Shown here: piece after piece, positions 1-9,564 of the stretch
Layout of the letters: each line of letters opens with the position of its first letter
Numbering within the stretch: position 1 is the first letter of the stretch
Source: Candidatus Sulfurimonas marisnigri
GTDB taxonomy: Bacteria > Campylobacterota > Campylobacteria > Campylobacterales > Sulfurimonadaceae
Direction of reading: 5' to 3'
Assembly: GCF_015265475.1 (NCBI RefSeq)
Contig: NZ_CP054493.1
Location: forward strand, 1,798,001-1,862,000
DNA length: 64,000 nt
Position numbers and translations under genes: made by a program
The notes under the pieces: generated by a model
Databases searched by the model: none
What the model saw: the letters and a program-made list of their open reading frames with translations, nothing else
What the model was told of the DNA's origin: nothing

Positions 1-884
1 TTAACAATTCCAGAACCTTTATCTTTTGCGATTTTAGCCATCTCATTAAAAAGATAAACCCCTTTTGGATCCTTAACTGCTGACAACTCTTTTCCATTGA
101 GAGAAGGTTTTATAGGATGCATAATCATTTTTGGATCTGCATTATTTATCCAAAAATATCCACTCTCTCCAAATCTTATTTCAGATACTGTTTTTAGTGC
201 TTCTTCTTGCATCTTTGTGGTAACATCAGAAACATATGCACCTGTTCCTATTACCCAGTTAAATGGCTTAAATAGTTTCACATAAGAGATTTTTGGCTGT
301 GGTGTGTCAAAGCCCGGTTTAGCCCAGCTGTATTCAACAACGCCTGCACCTTTTGATTGTGCTATTTTTGTCATTTCGCTAAATATGTGAACACCATTTG
401 GATCTTTAAAGTTAGAGAGGTCCTGACCATCTAAGCTTGGCTTTATTGGATGCATAACCATATTTTGATTTGTATCGTTAATCCAGAAATAGCCATCTTT
501 ACCATAAGTAGCACAAGATAAAAGATTTTTTATGTGATTTTGAAGCTGAAGTTTAGACAATCTATTGTTGTTACTTTCATACTCATTTTTTATAATTTTA
601 AATATAAAATCAGTTTGTATCTCCAAATCATTAATAAGCTCTTTTTTTACTTTTTCGCTAGATGTTCTTTTATAAAAAGACTCTACTGATTTTATAGCTA
701 CTGAGACATAGTTTTTAAGCTCTATCTCTTTGTTTGTATACGCTTCTTGTGTATACTTTTTTATATTTTCTTCAGTCAATGCATTTATACTATAAATTGA
801 CTGCAACACAATTGATGTTGAAACTATGAAGACAGTTGATATAATAATATACAACATTTTCGTTTTTATTGAAACCCTAACCAT
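1..884 (-). CDS. Methyl-accepting chemotaxis-type receptor, dCache sensor part (C-terminus outside window)
   Basis: Only the first 294 residues are in the window; the frame is open to the left edge. An N-terminal membrane segment (about residues 9-29) is followed by a periplasmic region with two tandem Cache modules. The duplication is plain: residues 130-182 and 240-294 share GYFWIN, then MHPIKPSL(D/N)G and KDP(N/K)GV, which is the sCache_2-type signature for small ligands such as carboxylates. The missing part probably carries the second membrane segment and an MCP signalling domain or another output, so calling it a chemoreceptor is inference. The start is ATG at 884, preceded by AGAGG. 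It is followed upstream by an unrelated two-component pair on the same strand. Confidence 0.85.
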   Translation of the reverse strand, partial: MVRVSIKTKMLYIIISTVFIVSTSIVLQSIYSINALTEENIKKYTQEAYTNKEIELKNYVSVAIKSVESFYKRTSSEKVKKELINDLEIQTDFIFKIIKNEYESNNNRLSKLQLQNHIKNLLSCATYGKDGYFWINDTNQNMVMHPIKPSLDGQDLSNFKDPNGVHIFSEMTKIAQSKGAGVVEYSWAKPGFDTPQPKISYVKLFKPFNWVIGTGAYVSDVTTKMQEEALKTVSEIRFGESGYFWINNADPKMIMHPIKPSLNGKELSAVKDPKGVYLFNEMAKIAKDKGSGIV

Positions 885-918
885 TAGTAAAACCTCTTTA
901 ATAACAAATATAAACAAA

Positions 919-924
919 ATTATA
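919..924 (-). promoter_or_regulatory. Candidate -10 box upstream of the dCache receptor
   Basis: On the minus strand TATAAT lies about 35 bases before the receptor ATG. No clear -35 box is visible, as is usual for Campylobacterota vegetative promoters. The adjoining 11-base palindrome GCTATAATAGC (929-939) also contains TATAAT on the plus strand and could be an operator, but this is speculation. Confidence 0.4.
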
Positions 925-986
925 CTTTGCTATAATAGCACGAAAGTAGCACTTAAGGTTAAATTGTAAAACTTATAAATATTATA

Positions 987-1643
987 TTAAGGCTTCTCTA
1001 TCATATACCCCATGCCGCGAACATTTAATATAACCTCTTCTTTTAAAAACTTCTTCAGCCTGTTTATTTCAGCTCTTATGGTAGCATTATCTACTATTTG
1101 CTCATCCCACACATATATCTGAAACTGTTCAAAATCAACTACCATCCCTCTGTTTCTTGATAAAAGATCAATTATTTGGGATTGCCTTTTACTTAAAGTT
1201 TGATACTCTCCATTAAAAAGAAGTGTGCTGTGCTCTTGGTCATAGCTATAATTTTTTGAGAGTCTTAGGTGAACTCTTGGAATATCATTGGAGAGCTTAA
1301 CCCTGTCTACTCTTAATGACAACTCTTTTAAATGAAACGGCTTTTTCAAGTAATCATAACAACCCAAATCATAAGCGCGGGATATATCCTCAATATCCAC
1401 CAAAGCACTAATGTATATTGTCTGTACATGTATTTTAAGCGCATGAATATTTTCTAAAAAACTAAGTCCATCCATTCCTGGAACATTGATATCTAAAATC
1501 AATAAATCATAAGAGTTCTTTTTTATGTTCTCATATGCTTCCAGCCCATCAAAATATGTCTCTACCAGGTGTCCCTGTGACTCTAGATACTCACATATAG
1601 ATTCATTGAGCATCACCTCATCTTCTAGTAAAAGTATCTTCAT
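987..1643 (-). CDS. OmpR-family response regulator
   Basis: A 218-residue two-component response regulator. The receiver domain (residues 1-115) has the acidic pair in LLLEDE, the phospho-acceptor D51 in LLILDINVPGMDG and the conserved K101 in LKKPF. The C-terminal half (about 125-218) is a winged-helix DNA-binding domain ending in the typical RGMGYMIE hairpin. It overlaps the upstream histidine kinase by one base, so the two are co-translated and very probably cognate. Regulated genes cannot be told from the sequence; the receptor gene just downstream is a possible target. Confidence 0.93.
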   Translation of the reverse strand: MKILLLEDEVMLNESICEYLESQGHLVETYFDGLEAYENIKKNSYDLLILDINVPGMDGLSFLENIHALKIHVQTIYISALVDIEDISRAYDLGCYDYLKKPFHLKELSLRVDRVKLSNDIPRVHLRLSKNYSYDQEHSTLLFNGEYQTLSKRQSQIIDLLSRNRGMVVDFEQFQIYVWDEQIVDNATIRAEINRLKKFLKEEVILNVRGMGYMIEKP

Positions 1644-2887
1644 TACGCACCCATCATTTTAAACTTATAGCTAAAGCTTGTAAAAGAGTCATCTGAGCTA
1701 ACTTCAATCTCAACCCCCTCTTCATCACAAATAGTTCGGACCAATTGCAAGCCTAAACCAAAACCGTCTCTATTCTCCTCTTCTCTATAGTAAGCATCAA
1801 AAACTTTATTTGTATCTTTAATGGCTTTGGAATGACTTCCCATAGAGAACTCTACATGTGAACCATTTTTATTTAAGCTTACATGTACCTTTTTATTTGC
1901 AAGAGTATATTTGATTGCATTTGTTATTGTGTTGTCTATAATTCGTTGAAGTTTTGTTTCATTAAAATATATATGTAACTCATCAATAGGCGGATTATAA
2001 TTAAAACTTATTCGCGATAGTTCCGCAACTTCTGTAAAAAAATCTATTCTGCCAGAGAGGTAATTTTTAATATTTATCACAACTTTTGGGTACTCGACTT
2101 GATCTTTTTTAACCAAATAGCTTAAATCATCATATATACTAAAAATATTTTTCACAGCTGCTTCTATTTTTGAGAGTTGTCTATCTTTTTTATTTTTCAT
2201 GACATAAAGTTCAATACTTGTCAATATAACGCTTAAAGGAGTATTCGTCTCGTGAACTGCATATTTTAAAAACTCTTTTTGTGATTTTAATAACTCCTGC
2301 GAAAAGATTTTTTCTTTTTCGAGATTTTTATTTATTATTTGCAAATCTCTTGTTTTTCTCTTGACCCTCTCTTCTAAGTCAAGGTTCATATCCATAAGGG
2401 CATATTTTTGTTCACTGATTTTTTTCACCATATCATTAGCGTACCCTATCATCACCTTAAAATCTTTAAAAAATATCATTTTTGGGTTTATTACTTGGTC
2501 TCTTTGTGCTGCATTCTCAAAAAAATCTAAAAAAGTTTGAGTATCCCTTTGTAGAAGTCTATTAAATATATTATTTAGTCCCACAAATATAGCAAAGAGC
2601 ATAAAAGAGAGAGTAACAATAACCAAAACAATTTTTATAAAAAATGATTTTAATAACTTTTGCTTTTGATTTAACAGCTCACTGTTATCGTAATCATTAG
2701 TTTTAACTAAAATATTTTGCTCATATATGCTCTCGTAATCCTCATACATCTCTTCTACAAGAAGTCCAACAAAGATCATGGTAAGAAAAAACAGAACTAA
2801 AATTGTAAATATATTGGCTTGTTTTATTGTTATATTTCTAAATAGTGCTTTAATTGTCATAACAAAATTATACACTGATTTTTTCAC
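1643..2887 (-). CDS. Membrane sensor histidine kinase
   Basis: A 414-residue inner-membrane histidine kinase. Two membrane segments (about 26-45 and 82-104) enclose only a short periplasmic loop, so it may sense the membrane or a partner protein rather than a large ligand. A coiled coil (about 165-205) leads to the HisKA box with phospho-acceptor H212 (AVHETNTPLS). The HATPase domain shows the N box around N323 (ITNAIKYT) and the G2 box GFGLGLQLV (375-383). It is co-transcribed with the response regulator and diverges from the cyclophilin gene. Confidence 0.92.
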   Translation of the reverse strand: MKKSVYNFVMTIKALFRNITIKQANIFTILVLFFLTMIFVGLLVEEMYEDYESIYEQNILVKTNDYDNSELLNQKQKLLKSFFIKIVLVIVTLSFMLFAIFVGLNNIFNRLLQRDTQTFLDFFENAAQRDQVINPKMIFFKDFKVMIGYANDMVKKISEQKYALMDMNLDLEERVKRKTRDLQIINKNLEKEKIFSQELLKSQKEFLKYAVHETNTPLSVILTSIELYVMKNKKDRQLSKIEAAVKNIFSIYDDLSYLVKKDQVEYPKVVINIKNYLSGRIDFFTEVAELSRISFNYNPPIDELHIYFNETKLQRIIDNTITNAIKYTLANKKVHVSLNKNGSHVEFSMGSHSKAIKDTNKVFDAYYREEENRDGFGLGLQLVRTICDEEGVEIEVSSDDSFTSFSYKFKMMGA

Positions 2888-2939
2888 TCGGCAAATAAAA
2901 ATAATATCATGACTAATTTATATATTGATAAACTTATAC

Positions 2940-2945
2940 TATAAT
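2940..2945 (+). promoter_or_regulatory. Candidate -10 box of the cyclophilin gene
   Basis: A consensus TATAAT, preceded by an AT-rich tract, lies 30 bases upstream of the cyclophilin ATG, in the intergenic region shared with the divergent histidine kinase. A recognisable -35 box at the right distance is lacking. The start codon itself is preceded by AAAAAGG. Confidence 0.5.
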
Positions 2946-2974
2946 TTCAAAAATATTTCTAAAAAGGCAAAAAA

Positions 2975-3478
2975 ATGTTTGGAAGAACAGAATTAAAAAC
3001 ATATGAGTTAAGTGCTGATGAGTTAAGCAAACTTCAATGGGCTAAAGTATCAACAAGTAAAGGTGACATCTGGATAAAACTATTCCCTGAAGAAGCACCA
3101 AACACTGTTGCAAATTTTGCACATTTAGCAAACACAGGTTTTTATAATGACCTTAATTTTCACCGTGTAATACCTGGTTTTATGGCTCAAGGTGGTTGTC
3201 CTACTGGAACTGGAACTGGCGGACCTGACTGGGCAATTCCATGTGAAACTGCACAAAACGTATCTATTCACACTAGAGGAACACTTTCAATGGCTCATGC
3301 AGGACCAAATACTGGTGGAAGTCAATTTTTCATCACTTTTGTTCCAACTCCTCACTTAGATGGTGTTCACACTGTTTTTGGAGCAATTGAAAAAGATGAT
3401 GCTGATAGCTTTGCAGTTCTTGACAGTGTTGCTGGTCAAGATGCGATTAACTCAATTGAAGTTCTTGAAACTAGATAA
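2975..3478 (+). CDS. ppiB: Peptidyl-prolyl cis-trans isomerase, cyclophilin type
   Basis: A 167-residue cyclophilin catalysing proline cis-trans isomerisation. The active-site Arg and neighbouring residues sit in FHRVIPGFMAQGGCPTGTG, followed by SQFFITFVPTPHLDGVHTVFG; the human cyclophilin tryptophan is His here, as usual in bacteria. There is no signal peptide, so it should be cytoplasmic. Its length fits the single-domain family. It appears to be a single-gene unit with its own promoter and a weak hairpin after the stop. Confidence 0.95.
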   Translation: MFGRTELKTYELSADELSKLQWAKVSTSKGDIWIKLFPEEAPNTVANFAHLANTGFYNDLNFHRVIPGFMAQGGCPTGTGTGGPDWAIPCETAQNVSIHTRGTLSMAHAGPNTGGSQFFITFVPTPHLDGVHTVFGAIEKDDADSFAVLDSVAGQDAINSIEVLETR

Positions 3479-3488
3479 CTCAACAAAA

Positions 3489-3511
3489 TCTCCTTGGTTT
3501 ATCCTAGGAGA
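3489..3511. terminator. Hairpin after the cyclophilin gene
   Basis: An inverted repeat TCTCCTTGG / CCTAGGAGA with a 5-base loop and one mismatch begins about 11 bases after the stop. On the plus strand it is followed by A-rich rather than T-rich sequence, so it is a weak or bidirectional terminator at best. Confidence 0.4.
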
Positions 3512-3553
3512 AACTAAAAAAATATAACACTTTTTAAAACCAATAATCCGCTC

Positions 3554-3561
3554 TACATGTA
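3554..3561. repeat. TACATGTA palindrome, intergenic copy of a dispersed motif
   Basis: One of 14 exact copies counted by eye. The others start at 1425, 1880, 5287, 12971, 17090, 18970, 24181, 53011, 53137, 54448, 60083, 60336 and 60398. This is the only copy outside a gene. Many copies have the longer context CTCTACATGTA. None occurs between 24189 and 53010. The role is unknown; see the findings. Confidence 0.5.
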
Positions 3562-3635
3562 ACAATTAATCTTTGTAATATCAGTGTAATCATAATTATA
3601 TAAAATCTTAAACCTAAATAAACAAAGGATAATAG

Positions 3636-4037
3636 ATGGCTTATTTTGATGATGTAAAAGTTAAAGATAGACTTTATGGTATTATTTTCGGTGCAGGAAA
3701 AGTGTCACAAGTATTTGAAAATAGTCATTACAAAATGATGGTAACTTTTAAAGATGGTTATGAGGTACCTTACACTGAAGATGGTATACCGGGTTGGGGT
3801 AAGTTTAAGGAACAAACTATTTATTATAAAAGTGATATTGACCTTACTGATATAGACTTTACACCTGTTACAAAAGTTTTGTCTCCTAAAAAAATAATCA
3901 AACTTAGAGAAAAGAAAAAACTTGAGATAAAACTTCCATCAGGCATTTGGATAAATTGTAAAAAATGTGTGAAAAATTATATGGAAGAGATGCTCGAAAA
4001 AGAAAACTATCACCTATTTAGAAAAACATTAAAATAA
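3636..4037 (+). CDS. Hypothetical protein, 133 aa
   Basis: I do not recognise a named family. The protein is soluble and basic. The N-terminal half (residues 5-70) looks like a small beta-rich barrel: VKVKDRLYGIIFGAGKV followed by strands and YEVPYTEDG, reminiscent of the short domains with a YG.G.V turn found in phage- and plasmid-borne accessory proteins. The C-terminal third is Lys/Glu-rich and helical, with a CKKC pair at about residues 108-111. An AAGGAT ribosome site precedes the ATG. It is 81 bases upstream of the fapA-like gene in the same direction. Confidence 0.75.
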   Translation: MAYFDDVKVKDRLYGIIFGAGKVSQVFENSHYKMMVTFKDGYEVPYTEDGIPGWGKFKEQTIYYKSDIDLTDIDFTPVTKVLSPKKIIKLREKKKLEIKLPSGIWINCKKCVKNYMEEMLEKENYHLFRKTLK

Positions 4038-4079
4038 TTTCCCTAAACAACAATACAAAAGCATATATTAAGAACCTAC

Positions 4080-4105
4080 AAACTAAAATAGGCATATTCT
4101 AGTTT
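4080..4105 (+). promoter_or_regulatory. Hairpin just upstream of the fapA-like ribosome site
   Basis: AAACTAAAATA and TATTCTAGTTT pair with one mismatch around a GGCA loop. The hairpin ends directly before the AAGG ribosome site of the GTG-started downstream gene. There is no T-run, so a translation-control or mRNA-stability role is more likely than termination. This is inference from position only. Confidence 0.3.
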
Positions 4106-4118
4106 AAGGCTCACATAA

Positions 4119-5915
4119 GTGCTAATCTTCACTCCTATTACCAAAATTTCATTTAATATAATAAGCACAATAAATGAAGTTGCGAAAAATAGAAATATCA
4201 AACAAAGTGATGTAGATTTTGATTTACTTGGGATGCAGACGCTTATTCAATCTGGAGTACATAAAGACTGGACAATTATAGAAAAACCGCTTGAAAAAGT
4301 ATTTGATGAAGATACACTAAGGTCTAATACACTCTTTGTAAAACAAGAGTATAAACTCAAGCTAAGACCTTACATGCAAAATAAATTTTTTGAAAATATA
4401 AAAATAGAAATAGCATTAAACAAAGCAAAAAGCAAAGTCGTAGCCACATTTAAAAAGGGGTCTGTTTTTCCTTGTGACAAGAATTTGGCAAAACTTCTAA
4501 AAAAAGAGATTAACCATAGAAAATTGCGTATAGGGCTGCTCATTGGACACTTTGAAGGTACTCTAAATTCTACATTGATTAAACTCTCAAAAGTAATAAA
4601 ATGCAATACACCGCTTCAAAAAGATTTAAGAATTACAATAGCAAGTTCTCCTGGAGCTGTATTTTCTGTTGATGATTCAATTATTTTACATTATGAAAAA
4701 AATGAAAAGAAATTTATTGAAGGTGTTGATGTTAATGAACTTATTTTTGAGTATATAAAACCAAAAAAAGGTATACATGGCAGAAGCTGTAATGGTAATC
4801 AAATTACAGTAAGTGAGCCAAAGGTTGAATTTTCACAATATAAGCCAGATAAAGAAACTATTGAAACTAAAGAGGATGAAAATTCTGTCAAATATTACTC
4901 AAAAGTAAATGGATATGTAAAAAACGAATCTGGCTTTATATCAATATCTAAAGAGGTATCCATAAAATCTGCTTCTTTTCGTGGTACCGGCTCTATAAGT
5001 ACAGGCGAAGATAGAGATATATCTATAAATATACACAATGAAAATAGTTCGGATGATGCTGTTGGAAGTGGAGTCAGTATAGATGTTAAAGAGCTTCATG
5101 TAGATGGCACAGTAGGCTCACATGCTAATGTAAAAGCAACTGATTTAAGTGTCGGTGAGCAGACACATAGAAATTCACAGCTAGAAGCTGTTGAAAATGC
5201 AAAAATTCATCTTCACCGTGGTAATCTCAAAGCAAAAACTGCACAAATTGAGATTTTAGAAAATGGAATAGTTGTGGCAGATGATGTACATGTAAAGAAA
5301 ATGTTAGGTGGAGAAATAGTAGGAAAAAGAATTATTGTCGAGGAGCTTGCGTCAAATACAACAATTATAGCATCGGAATCGATTGAGATTTATACTATAT
5401 CAGGTCAACACAATAAGCTAATAATAAACCCTGACAAGATAGAATCATATCATGAAAAAGCAGAAGCTCTTAAGGAAGAAATAAAAATAAAAAAAACTCT
5501 ACTTGCAGAAACAAAGAAACAGCATGAAAAAGATTTATCTGAACATAACAAACAACTAGACAGAATAAAAGTATTTCAAAAAAGAGTTATAAACGCAATA
5601 AAAGCAGAAAAAGCACCAAACAGAACAGATGTTATAAGAGTGAAACAATATAAAAATGAAGCTGAAAAATTAAAAAACAAAGCTGCGCTTATCGCTGACG
5701 AAGAAAATGAAATAATCCAAACAAGCACTGAGCTTGAAAAGCTGTATGAAGCAGAACTTCATGCAAAAATAGTGAATAAAAGCAGATATGACGGGCATAC
5801 TCAAGTTATATTTGTAGATGTTAAAACATCACAGGAGTACACCATGCTTCCTGAAGGAGTTTATAAAGAACTGTTTCTGAAAAAAGATGGTGACGACAAA
5901 AAAATAAGCTGGTAA
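4119..5915 (+). CDS. fapA: FapA-like DUF342 protein
   Basis: A 598-residue protein of the DUF342/FapA family, linked in Vibrio and Campylobacterota to flagellar assembly and polarity. The start is GTG with AAGG upstream; no nearby ATG fits. The N-terminal part is an alpha/beta region. The DUF342 core (about residues 180-430) carries the family turn KPKKGIHGRSCNGNQI and then a right-handed beta-helix-like series ending in HVKKMLGGEIVGKRIIVEELAS. Residues about 440-555 form a Lys/Glu-rich coiled coil. No signal peptide or membrane segment is visible, so it is cytoplasmic. No flagellar gene lies nearby, so the flagellar role rests on the family alone. Confidence 0.8.
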   Translation: MLIFTPITKISFNIISTINEVAKNRNIKQSDVDFDLLGMQTLIQSGVHKDWTIIEKPLEKVFDEDTLRSNTLFVKQEYKLKLRPYMQNKFFENIKIEIALNKAKSKVVATFKKGSVFPCDKNLAKLLKKEINHRKLRIGLLIGHFEGTLNSTLIKLSKVIKCNTPLQKDLRITIASSPGAVFSVDDSIILHYEKNEKKFIEGVDVNELIFEYIKPKKGIHGRSCNGNQITVSEPKVEFSQYKPDKETIETKEDENSVKYYSKVNGYVKNESGFISISKEVSIKSASFRGTGSISTGEDRDISINIHNENSSDDAVGSGVSIDVKELHVDGTVGSHANVKATDLSVGEQTHRNSQLEAVENAKIHLHRGNLKAKTAQIEILENGIVVADDVHVKKMLGGEIVGKRIIVEELASNTTIIASESIEIYTISGQHNKLIINPDKIESYHEKAEALKEEIKIKKTLLAETKKQHEKDLSEHNKQLDRIKVFQKRVINAIKAEKAPNRTDVIRVKQYKNEAEKLKNKAALIADEENEIIQTSTELEKLYEAELHAKIVNKSRYDGHTQVIFVDVKTSQEYTMLPEGVYKELFLKKDGDDKKISW

Positions 5916-5937
5916 GAAAAGCTTAAAGGAGAATATT

Positions 5938-7020
5938 ATCTTAGTACACATTTGCTGCAGTGTTGACTCACACTTTTTTTTACAAAAACTACAACGTGAT
6001 TATCCGGATGAGAAACTGACTGGATTTTTTTATGACCCAAATATTCATCCTTATTCAGAGTATCAGCTCCGTTTTTTAGATGTACAGCGTTCTTGCAAAA
6101 TGCTTGGTATTGATTTACTTGAAGGTGAATATGATTTTGAAGCTTGGATGATAGCAGTTCGAGGCTTAGAAAATGAACCTGAAAAAGGTGCTAGATGTGA
6201 AGTCTGTTTTGATAAACGTTTTGATGTAAGTGCTAAAAAAGCCCTTGAACTTGGCGAAACAAAAGTAACCACAACCCTCCTTGTCAGCCCTTTAAAGTCT
6301 CAAGAACAACTTAAACGCAGTGGTGATATTTTTTACGAAAAATATGGAGTTGAATTTATCGCTGTAGACTACCGTGCTGGTGGTGGCACACAAGATCAAA
6401 GCCGTGTTACAAAAGAAGAACAGCTCTACCGCCAAGACTACTGTGGATGCGTCTTCGGACTAACTATGCAAAGAGACCAGCAAGAGCGCCTAATGGATGA
6501 AATGTTTTCTCCGATTTCAAATCAAACTCTCCCTGCTTCTATTGAAGAGAGACTTCAGATGTATAGATTTAGGATGGAGTTAGAAGATAAAAATACAGAG
6601 TATAAAATAATAAAAGAGAAATTTCTAAACTACCGCCAGTTCAGTTTTAAACTTATTTCCGGCAAGAGTGAAATTATTCCAGCATACGCCTTGACTTACT
6701 CAACTTTAACAAGGAAAAAAGCACAAGGTCGAGTAGAGTTTGAGTCTAAAAACATTCACTACTTTAATCGTGAAGAGATAAGATTTGTAACATTAGAATT
6801 TTTCAACTCTACATGTGGATTTGAGTACAAAACAATAAATGAATTGATATTTAATCAGCCAAATTTAAATGATGAACTTAAATTTAGAAATACACTCACA
6901 TACACAAATTATGACTTAAGCCCTATTATTGTTGTTGATGATATTCCACAAACTAAATTAACTATTATACTTGATGCAAAAACTTACGAAGACGTCAGAG
7001 AAAAACTAATCATAATCTAA
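5938..7020 (+). CDS. queH: Epoxyqueuosine reductase QueH with a non-ATG start
   Basis: QueH (DUF208) reduces epoxyqueuosine to queuosine in tRNA. The first ATG in frame (6100) lies far inside the conserved domain. Upstream the frame continues as LVHICCSVDSHFFLQKL and then DPNIHPYSEY, the family N-terminus, until a stop at 5905. No ATG, GTG or TTG exists in that stretch. AAAGGAG (5925-5931) sits 6 bases before ATC at 5938, and ATC aligns with the usual first Met of an MLVHICCS-type start; ATT at 5935 is an alternative. From ATC the protein has 360 residues. Cysteines expected to bind metal or Fe-S are C6-C7, C87/C90 (RCEVC) and C169/C171 (YCGC). The C-terminal third is a lineage-specific extension. 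Confidence 0.85.
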   Translation: MLVHICCSVDSHFFLQKLQRDYPDEKLTGFFYDPNIHPYSEYQLRFLDVQRSCKMLGIDLLEGEYDFEAWMIAVRGLENEPEKGARCEVCFDKRFDVSAKKALELGETKVTTTLLVSPLKSQEQLKRSGDIFYEKYGVEFIAVDYRAGGGTQDQSRVTKEEQLYRQDYCGCVFGLTMQRDQQERLMDEMFSPISNQTLPASIEERLQMYRFRMELEDKNTEYKIIKEKFLNYRQFSFKLISGKSEIIPAYALTYSTLTRKKAQGRVEFESKNIHYFNREEIRFVTLEFFNSTCGFEYKTINELIFNQPNLNDELKFRNTLTYTNYDLSPIIVVDDIPQTKLTIILDAKTYEDVREKLIII

Positions 7021-7067
7021 TATTTTTTTAGATAAAATAGCCAAAATTATTATAAAGGCCTTTTCAT

Positions 7068-7517
7068 ATGACAATGGACGTTACTGAAATTCAGAAAATT
7101 ATACCTCACCGTTACCCTTTTTTACTTTTAGATAGAGTTACTGATATTCAAGAAAAAGAGTCTCTTGTTGGGTTTAAAAACGTAACTATTGGCGATAATG
7201 TATTTCAAGGTCACTTTCCTGGTCACCCTATATACCCAGGAGTTATGATTTTAGAAGGCATGGCTCAAGCTGGTGGTATTCTTGCATTTAAGAGCATGGG
7301 AGATATGACTGAAGAAGAAGCTGCAAATAAAGTTGTATATTTTATGAGTATTGATAAAGCAAAGTTTCGTACTCCCGTTAAGCCAGGTGATAGACTAGAG
7401 TACCGTATAAATGTTATAAAAAATAAAGGTGCTATCTGGATGCTTGATGGTAAAGCTTATGTTGATGATGTTTTAGTTTCACAAGCTGAATTAAAAGCTA
7501 TGATTGTAGATAAATAA
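7068..7517 (+). CDS. fabZ: 3-hydroxyacyl-ACP dehydratase FabZ
   Basis: A 149-residue hot-dog-fold dehydratase of fatty-acid synthesis that removes water from (3R)-hydroxyacyl-ACP. The catalytic His49 and Glu63 are in [20 protein letters not shown], and the N-terminal [11 protein letters not shown] helix is intact. The length is that of the family. It is followed after 11 bases by lpxA, the usual fabZ-lpxA pairing in which both enzymes draw on the hydroxyacyl-ACP pool for membrane lipids and lipid A. Confidence 0.97.
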   Translation: MTMDVTEIQKIIPHRYPFLLLDRVTDIQEKESLVGFKNVTIGDNVFQGHFPGHPIYPGVMILEGMAQAGGILAFKSMGDMTEEEAANKVVYFMSIDKAKFRTPVKPGDRLEYRINVIKNKGAIWMLDGKAYVDDVLVSQAELKAMIVDK

Positions 7518-7528
7518 AAGGCAAAAAT

Positions 7529-8314
7529 TTGAGTAAAATTTCTCCTCATGCTATCATCGAAGATGGTGCAGTTATAGGTAAAGATGTTGAAATAGGGCCT
7601 TTTTGCTTTATTTCAGCACAAGCAACAATTGGTGATGGAACCAAAATAGAGCAAAGTACATCAATATGTGGAAAAACAACTATTGGTAAAAACAACCATA
7701 TATTTTCAAATGCTGTAATTGGTTCAATTCCACAAGATTTGAAATTTGATGGTGAAGATGTTGAGCTAATTATCGGTGACAACAACAAAATCAGAGAATT
7801 CACACTTTTTAACCCTGGAACAAAAGGTGGAGGTGCTAAAACTATCATCGGCTCACATAATCTTTTTATGGGGTATGTTCATATTGGACATGATGTAATT
7901 ATAGGGAACCACTGTATTTTAGCAAATGCTGCAACTCTAGCAGGCCATGTAGAAATGGGAGACTATACTGTAATTGGAGGGATGACTCCAGTTCATCAGT
8001 TCGTTCACATTGGGGACTATGCTATGATTGGTGGTGCTTCTGCGCTTGCTCAGGATATACCACCATTTTGTATGGCCGAAGGTAATCGTGCCAATTTAAG
8101 AGGACTTAATTTAACTGGCTTGAGACGCCATCTTAATCGTGAAGATATAAATGAACTAAAATCTGCATATAGAGAGTTGTTTGAGTCAGGAAGACCGCTA
8201 AAAGATGTAGCTAATGAATTACTTGAAAATACAAAAAACCATTATGTTAATGACTTGTGTGATTTTGTAATTAAAACAAAAAGAGGAATCCCATATGAAA
8301 GGAAAAACGTATGA
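7529..8314 (+). CDS. lpxA: UDP-GlcNAc acyltransferase LpxA
   Basis: A 261-residue acyltransferase for the first step of lipid A synthesis. It has about ten hexapeptide turns of a left-handed beta-helix from residue 5 to 185; the catalytic His is expected at H121 in [17 protein letters not shown]. The C-terminal helical domain begins [13 protein letters not shown]. The start is TTG with AAAGGC upstream; using it preserves the canonical N-terminus. Its stop overlaps the clpX start (ATGA), so the two are translationally coupled. Confidence 0.96.
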   Translation: MSKISPHAIIEDGAVIGKDVEIGPFCFISAQATIGDGTKIEQSTSICGKTTIGKNNHIFSNAVIGSIPQDLKFDGEDVELIIGDNNKIREFTLFNPGTKGGGAKTIIGSHNLFMGYVHIGHDVIIGNHCILANAATLAGHVEMGDYTVIGGMTPVHQFVHIGDYAMIGGASALAQDIPPFCMAEGNRANLRGLNLTGLRRHLNREDINELKSAYRELFESGRPLKDVANELLENTKNHYVNDLCDFVIKTKRGIPYERKNV

Positions 8315-9555
8315 TTCATAGAGCCTGTAGTTTTTGTGATGCAAAAGAGAGTGAAGAGAACCCTCTAATAGCTGGAAATGGTGTGTACATATGTAGAAAT
8401 TGTGTTGTTTCAGCATATAAAATTATGTTTGGAGATGATTTAGAATCTGCTTCTTCAAAAAATTCTGAGCTTGTTGATGCTGTTGTCAAACTTATGACTC
8501 CAAAAGAGCTAAATAACTTTTTAGGTGATTATGTTATTGGTCAAGAACGTGCAAGAAAACTTATTAGTGTTGCTGTCTATAACCATTATAAAAGAATTTT
8601 TAAAATAGACAAAACAAGTGATGATGATACAGAAATTGCAAAATCTAATGTACTTCTTATTGGACCAACAGGAAGTGGAAAAACTCTTATGGCTCAAACT
8701 ATTGCCAGAGTTTTAAATGTTCCTATTGCCATAGCTGATGCGACTAGTCTTACAGAGGCTGGTTATGTTGGAGAAGATGTTGAAAATATTTTAACAAAAC
8801 TTATCCAAGCAGCAGATGGTGACGTTGAAAAAGCACAACAGGGTATTGTATTTATTGATGAAGTAGATAAAATTTCTAGAATGAGTGAAAATCGTTCAAT
8901 AACGAGGGATGTTTCCGGAGAAGGCGTTCAACAAGCACTTCTTAAAATCATAGAGGGTGCCGTTGTAAACATCCCGCCAAAAGGCGGGAGAAAGCATCCA
9001 AATCAAGATTTTATTGCTATTGACACAACAGGTATACTCTTTATATGTGGTGGAGCTTTCGATGGTCTTAGTGAAATCATAAAGAAAAAACAGGGTGAAA
9101 ATGTTTTAGGTTTCAACCAAGAGAAAAAAACTAAAGATGAGAAAAAAATCACTTATGATATGGTTGAGCCTGATGATTTAGTAAACTATGGACTTATACC
9201 AGAGCTAGTTGGCCGTCTTCCAATTATTGCATCGCTTAATGAAATAACAGAAGAAGACATGGTTCGAATTTTAACTGAACCAAAAAATTCTCTAGTAAAA
9301 CAATACAAAAAACTATTCTCTATTGATAATGTAGAGCTAAACTTTGAAGAAGATGCACTCAAAGCAATTGCCACAAAATCTATAAAAAGAAAAACGGGGG
9401 CTCGTGGTTTACGCGCAATTTTAGAGGAAAATATGATTGATATCATGTATGAACTTCCAGAATATAGTGGGTATGAAGTTTTAATAACAAAAGCTGTAAT
9501 TGATGATGGTGAAACACCTATATATATCAAAAAACAGTCTAAACAAATAGCATAA
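8311..9555 (+). CDS. clpX: ATP-dependent Clp protease ATPase subunit ClpX
   Basis: A 414-residue AAA+ unfoldase that feeds substrates to ClpP. The zinc-binding domain uses C6, C9, C28 and C31. Walker A is GPTGSGKT (118-125), Walker B FIDEVDK (181-187), the pore loop GYVG (151-154), and the ClpP-contact loop is the LGF at 266-268. The sensor-2 region is [10 protein letters not shown]. Overlap with lpxA and a 9-base gap to mreB place it in one long operon. No clpP is present in the window. Confidence 0.97.
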   Translation: MIHRACSFCDAKESEENPLIAGNGVYICRNCVVSAYKIMFGDDLESASSKNSELVDAVVKLMTPKELNNFLGDYVIGQERARKLISVAVYNHYKRIFKIDKTSDDDTEIAKSNVLLIGPTGSGKTLMAQTIARVLNVPIAIADATSLTEAGYVGEDVENILTKLIQAADGDVEKAQQGIVFIDEVDKISRMSENRSITRDVSGEGVQQALLKIIEGAVVNIPPKGGRKHPNQDFIAIDTTGILFICGGAFDGLSEIIKKKQGENVLGFNQEKKTKDEKKITYDMVEPDDLVNYGLIPELVGRLPIIASLNEITEEDMVRILTEPKNSLVKQYKKLFSIDNVELNFEEDALKAIATKSIKRKTGARGLRAILEENMIDIMYELPEYSGYEVLITKAVIDDGETPIYIKKQSKQIA

Positions 9556-9564
9556 GGTAGCGTA

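Noticed and set aside
97-285. Small plus-strand frame at the left edge
   Set aside because: Opposite the second Cache module of the receptor, whose motifs are clear on the minus strand.
6063-6272. Minus-strand frame over the 5' part of queH
   Set aside because: The plus-strand frame here encodes conserved QueH residues continuing upstream to the ribosome site.
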